A stretch of DNA of 64,000 nucleotides, taken from positions 1 through 64,000 of the forward strand of contig JAGHQL010000160.1 of assembly GCA_020080175.1 (NCBI GenBank). The letters are read 5' to 3'. Positions 59,855-64,000 of this stretch are shown here, one piece after another. How positions within the stretch are numbered: position 1 is the stretch's first letter; every line of letters begins with the position of its first letter. The stretch comes from Glutinoglossum americanum. Its lineage: Eukaryota > Ascomycota > Geoglossomycetes > Geoglossales > Geoglossaceae. Below the pieces are notes generated by a model. It searched no databases and had not been told where the DNA came from. It saw nothing but the letters and a program-made list of their open reading frames with translations. The position numbers were made by a program, and so were the translations under genes.

Positions 59855-61482
59855 TATGTAATGTAGGGAAGGTTGATAAAAGTAGGAGTGGGTTATGGTG
59901 AGAGCAGATCGTGGAGCTGACAGGCTACGGATATTTTAGTTAGGCGCCCTGTTTCTACATTGTATATGTGAGGAAAAAGAGTTGAAAGGCTCTTACGCAG
60001 GTCACACGACAGGCTGGTGCTTGTACCGGCTTGTAACTTCTATTCGTTCGCCCTGATTGCACTATGGCGCTACTACAGGGACACGAACATTAGCCCGCGA
60101 ATGGCCTCTGTGAAATGGAAGAGCGAATAGCTAGCAGGTACCGGACTGCTACATCCGATGTCGAGTTGGAGAGCGCACGTACTTGAAGGACCGTATAGTG
60201 GGGGGTCATCTACAGCGGGTCTGCTTTGTAGGAACCGGCTGCTAGCTATAGCGCGGGGATTCACGGGGCCTTCTCCGCCGGAGATCCTGAAGGAGATTCA
60301 AGAAAACGACCACGTGTAAACGGCAGCGTTAGAGATCTAGCCTCCTGACGTCGGCCTCGCGGACAAAGAGAGAGATCACCTCGGGAAAATGCGTCGACCA
60401 AGGGAATATGACGGGGCGTGATTCGAACCAGTTCACCAGGGTAGGCGAGTGTCAACGATGAAACGATGACCGAAGGAGCTGATACCAGACGTGGTTATTT
60501 GTTGCTGGGGAGATCCAGGTGGGATGAAAGGCTGGTGGGTGGTATTCCTTGCGTTCACACTAGCGAGAGTAGCCCAGGAACAACAGATAAACCGACGAGC
60601 TTCAAGCTTCGAGTCAGCATCAAATCCAGGGACAATTGCACATTTAACAGACGACTTAAGGGCAGCTCAGAGGGGACTGCGATGCTGGAGGAAAATGGGA
60701 GAGGCTCACCAAGCCAAGACCCATGGACTTTAGAGATTAACTTCTCTTTTGCCGCCACCACCTGCGTTGTCTATTCCAGTCGATCGCATCTAGCGCCTTA
60801 CTAGTCCACAAGTAACGTGCCCTATTTAGAAGGGCGCCAGCCCCAAAGCGCCTATATGCGGTTGGATATATGGGGTATGCAACAACGAACGACAATGATG
60901 TTTATTTTTGTATATTTAGCACGGACGGGAATTTCAACGTCTGAGGGCTCGCGCTTGCACACTAAACCGTTCGTTTCAGGGAACGAGAGCGCATGAGTTT
61001 TATATCATTGAGCGAGTCGCTGTCATGCAGCCTGCCATTGGTCTTCTCGACCTAGATAGTTCCGGTCGTACGTGATACTCGCGCTGGGCGGCCCCTTTCG
61101 CTGCGGCTGACCTGCAGCAGCCATTGCTTGGGGGCAGCAAGCTTCCAGGCCCGAAAAACTCGGTGCTGAAACCGCGTACGTGAACTATTTAGGAGCTGCA
61201 AACTTCTCGGTGTCGGAATGCATCAAGAAGCTGTGAGGACTGCAGCAGGCTGATCTGCGTTGTGGCCGTCGTGGTCGTGCATGGTGGATTGCTTTAAGAA
61301 ATGGGCCAACAGAACCGGAATTTCACTAGCAAACCCGTCTGAGCATCTGTCCCACTTGAGCCAGTTCTCCGCCACGCTCGCCAAATGTGGTTTCTCGTCC
61401 CGGAGGGCTCTCTGCCCCCACTTTAACCCCACGATCTGCGCAGGTTTTTCTTGAACGCATTAGGATAGCAGATGTATTGTGG
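59855..61482. promoter_or_regulatory. Divergent promoter, MAPKK and Dbp8 genes
   Basis: 1.6 kb between divergent starts. Short frames on both strands show no family features. A tRNA-like GATTCGAACC at 60420-60429 was examined and rejected. Confidence 0.4.
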
Positions 61483-63098
61483 ATGTTGGCTTTGGCTGCT
61501 ATTTATGCTATCACGTCGCCTCCGCCATTCATCCCCGACGACGAAGAACCGGAGATGCCATCAGCTTCAGAAATAAACGTGACGGCACCTGCCGCGAGTA
61601 GTTCCAAAAAGCGGAAGAGAACATCTCCACCACTCCAGGAGACTGCCACTCAAACGCCAGCGCTTTCTCGGGCACTCGTCAAGGGTGGTCTCGCAGAAGG
61701 CGCTCAGACGATCCCAAGGACAACTGCAAGTCTAGAATCAAAGGAAAACTTCGCTTCTCTGGGTGTACATCAATGGCTTGTTTCTTCGCTCGCTGCTATG
61801 GCCATCATCCGGCCATCTGGGATTCAGAAGGGTTGCATACCAATGATATTAGAGGGGAGGGATTGCATCGGTGGTAGCAGGACTGGTTCAGGAAAGACCG
61901 TAGCTTTCGCTGTTCCAATATTGCAGAAATGGGCAGAAGATCCCGTTGGAATATTTGCCGTGGTCCTTACACCTACTAGGTATGTGGCAGAGCAATGGCG
62001 TTTCAGTGGTTGTTGGCTACTCATTGACAATTCTACAGAGAGCTTGCCCTACAGATCTTTGAGCAATTCAAAGCGATATCATCTCCACAGTCACTGAAAC
62101 CGATTCTCGTCACCGGCGGTGCTGACATGCGAGAGCAAGCACTTGCACTCTCGCGTCGTCCTCATGTCGTTATAGCCACTCCTGGCCGACTAGCTGACCA
62201 TATTCGCACATCGGGTGAAGACACGATATGTGGCCTTAGGCGCGCGCGCATCGTTGTACTTGATGAAGCCGACCGCCTTCTTACCGGCGGAGAAGGCAGT
62301 ATGCTCCCGGATGTAGAAGAGTGCCTCTCCGCACTTCCTCCCTCCGCCCAACGCCAAACTTTACTATTTACCGCAACTGTGACTCCAGAAGTTCGTGCCT
62401 TGAAGTCACTTCCACGAGCCCCCGGTCGAGCGGAAGTCTTCGTCTGCGAAGTGGACACAGAGCGGCTTGCCATCCCCCCAACGCTAATCCAGAAGTATAT
62501 TCAAACCCCCGTCACGCACCGCGAGCCGTTCCTACATGTTCTCCTAACCACCCCAGCCAATATCGCTAAACCTATCATCATATTCTGCAACCGGACGGCT
62601 ACTGCGAACCTACTCACTCATCTACTTCGACTCTTGGATCACCGCGTCACTGCTCTTCATTCGGCCCTCCCCCAACGCCAGCGCATCGATAACCTTGCAC
62701 GCTTTCGCGCTTCAGCGGCTCGTATTCTTGTCGCTACCGACGTCGCTGCTCGCGGTCTCGATATCCCCGAGGTCGCATTGATAATCAACTTTGACGTGCC
62801 TCGTGATGCTGATGACTATATCCATCGTGTGGGTCGAACGGCCCGGGCGGGCCGGATGGGCGAGGCGGTAACCTTGATAGGACAACGGGATGTGCACCTT
62901 GTGTTGGCGATCGAGGAAAGAGTGGGGAGGAAAATGGAAGAATATAAGGAGAAGCGTGTTAGTCTAGAGGGACGAGTGGTGAGGGATGCACTGAAGATCG
63001 TTGGCGAGAAGAAGAGGGAGGCAATCCTGGAGATCGAGGAGGGAAGAGAGGTGGGAGGTAAGAGGGATAGAAAAGCTAGACGAAAGATGAAGACATGA
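61483..63098 (+). CDS. dbp8: DEAD-box RNA helicase Dbp8
   Basis: Exons 61483-61979 and 62039-63098, intron 61980-62038 (GTATGT...CTACAG). 1557 nt, 518 residues from the first in-frame ATG of the open stretch. The true start may be the ATG at 61555 or lie in an unseen 5' exon, because residues 1-24 do not look family-like. Motifs: Q motif [10 protein letters not shown]...GIQ; motif [17 protein letters not shown] (made across the intron); [20 protein letters not shown] (instead of the more common SAT); [23 protein letters not shown]. The Lys/Arg-rich C-terminus is nucleolar-like. Dbp8 works with Esf2 in 18S rRNA maturation and 40S subunit assembly. Yeast Dbp8 is 431 residues; the extra length is the N-terminal tail. 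Confidence 0.85.
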
Positions 63099-63941
63099 AA
63101 TTAAACCCCCCCCCCTTTTTGGGATTAAGCGTCGAGCTTTGGGCGAGAACAAGATATCACTCGGAGCTGCTGGTGTTCCTAACCGTAAAATTCATCAATG
63201 GCACCAACACTCCATGACTTGGGACCGTACTTCCAGGTAGCCTTAGAATATAATCGACAATATAATCAATAATATAATCTAGACCCTCGCTATCATGCTC
63301 ATTTGCCTCGATACGAGCTCTTTCTCAGGCTTCGAGGTTCCGTGCACTGACTTACGTAGTGGCTGAAAGAAGCCTCCGCACGTAGCGAAGTCTCCATCAC
63401 ACAACCACGTTTCCCGAGAAGCTACGGACCAAACCCCCCTTTAGCCAAGGGCCCTCCCATAACGTGCACACAACACACAGCTTCACGAAGAGTAAAATAA
63501 AAGGAGGGGGTATTTTTGTTTCAGGAACCACCTTTGGGATGTTTCCCCACCCTCCCTATGCGCTGATCAGGGAAACCATCTAATGCCTACTTACATGTCC
63601 TACCAAGAAAAATATATTTAAAAAAAAAAGAAAAAAGGTGGGGTAGGGGGGAAATAGCGGGGAAAACGGAATCTCTTTCTTTTTCCCCCACATGGGGGGA
63701 ATGGGTGGAAATCCCCCCAGGACGAATCATGTGCACAAACAAACATGCCTCTCGAAAAACGCTTTAGGATGAGAAGAAAAATAAAAAGTAAAAATACAGG
63801 GGCCTACAGCTGACCCTAGATGAATCGGAGATGAATAGAAGAAATAAAAACGGCTCAATGCTTATTGTTACAGGATAAAAAAAAGGGCTCAAACTCGTGG
63901 CAGGTAGCACAATCATTAACAAACAATCGGCGCACGTCGAA
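63099..63941. other. Convergent 3' spacer
   Basis: Lies between dbp8 (+) and the partial gene at the right edge (-). Contains A/T and C homopolymers (about 63106-63120, 63617-63640). No gene seen. Confidence 0.4.
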
Positions 63942-64000
63942 TCAGCCTCCGGAGTACCCAATGATCTCCCGGTCGTCGTCGATGACCCGGCCGTACCTGT
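63942..64000 (-). CDS. C-terminal end of an unidentified gene (partial)
   Basis: Reading the minus strand in from the right edge gives an open frame ending RYGRVIDDDREIIGYSGG and a TGA at 63944-63942. The composition (acidic, Gly end) looks coding. Too short to assign a family, and the exon boundary may lie just beyond the window. Confidence 0.45.
   Translation of the reverse strand, partial: RYGRVIDDDREIIGYSGG

Noticed and set aside
60415-60435. GATTCGAACC, resembling a minus-strand tRNA T-loop
   Set aside because: The flanking five bases on each side do not pair and no acceptor stem is present.

Overview
The window reads as nuclear DNA of a filamentous ascomycete (Pezizomycotina). The evidence is short introns of 50-160 bp with GTAAGT/GTATGT donors and CTAAC/CTGAC branch points, a NACHT-WD40 (NLR-like) gene, a Zn2Cys6 regulator, PacC, an FHA-forkhead factor and an Mkk1-type MAPKK with fungus-specific N-termini. 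The Mkk1, PacC and Ark1/Prk1-like proteins look closest to Eurotiomycetes or Lecanoromycetes, but that class assignment is from memory and weak.

The window has two halves of different character. Bases 1 to about 19 kb form an accessory, repeat-rich compartment: a partial NACHT-WD40 gene running off the left edge; 7 kb of decayed repeats containing a 50-bp x 7 array, a 35-bp x 8 array, dispersed degenerate duplications and a possible LTR remnant; a lone MADS-box-like small gene; a 787-residue protein with the HxD...H...R signature of Fe(II)/2-oxoglutarate oxygenases, with a perfect 50-bp palindrome just upstream of its ATG; a DUF3445 (heme-dependent oxidative N-demethylase-like) gene; a DUF5519 (luciferase-domain) gene broken by an 11-bp duplication; and several unrecognised small ORFs.

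From about 19 kb to the right end lies a conserved core-gene block. In order: F-box protein (-), Ark1/Prk1-type actin-regulating kinase (-), Mot1 TBP-removing ATPase (+), a secreted GPI-type cell-wall protein (-), a Pho23/ING PHD protein (-), a Gfd2/YDR514C-like DEDDh nuclease (+), an FHA-forkhead factor (-), a Thi1-like Zn2Cys6 factor (+), PacC (-), Mkk1-type MAPKK (-), the Dbp8 DEAD-box helicase (+), and the 3' end of an unidentified gene (-) at the right edge. Gene models were rebuilt by eye from splice sites, and every reconstructed CDS keeps frame with a length divisible by three.

Functionally the core block holds transcription and chromatin regulators (Mot1, ING, forkhead, Zn2Cys6, PacC), a cell-wall/stress axis (Mkk1 beside PacC, a cell-wall protein, an actin-patch kinase) and ribosome biogenesis (Dbp8). 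The most checkable regulatory signal is a set of three PacC-type GCCAAG sites repeated every 11 bp upstream of pacC, suggesting autoregulation. The most unusual items are the 2OG-oxygenase-like gene with its upstream palindrome, a GC-AG intron in the forkhead gene, and a G15-A20-C17 homopolymer hairpin between convergent genes.
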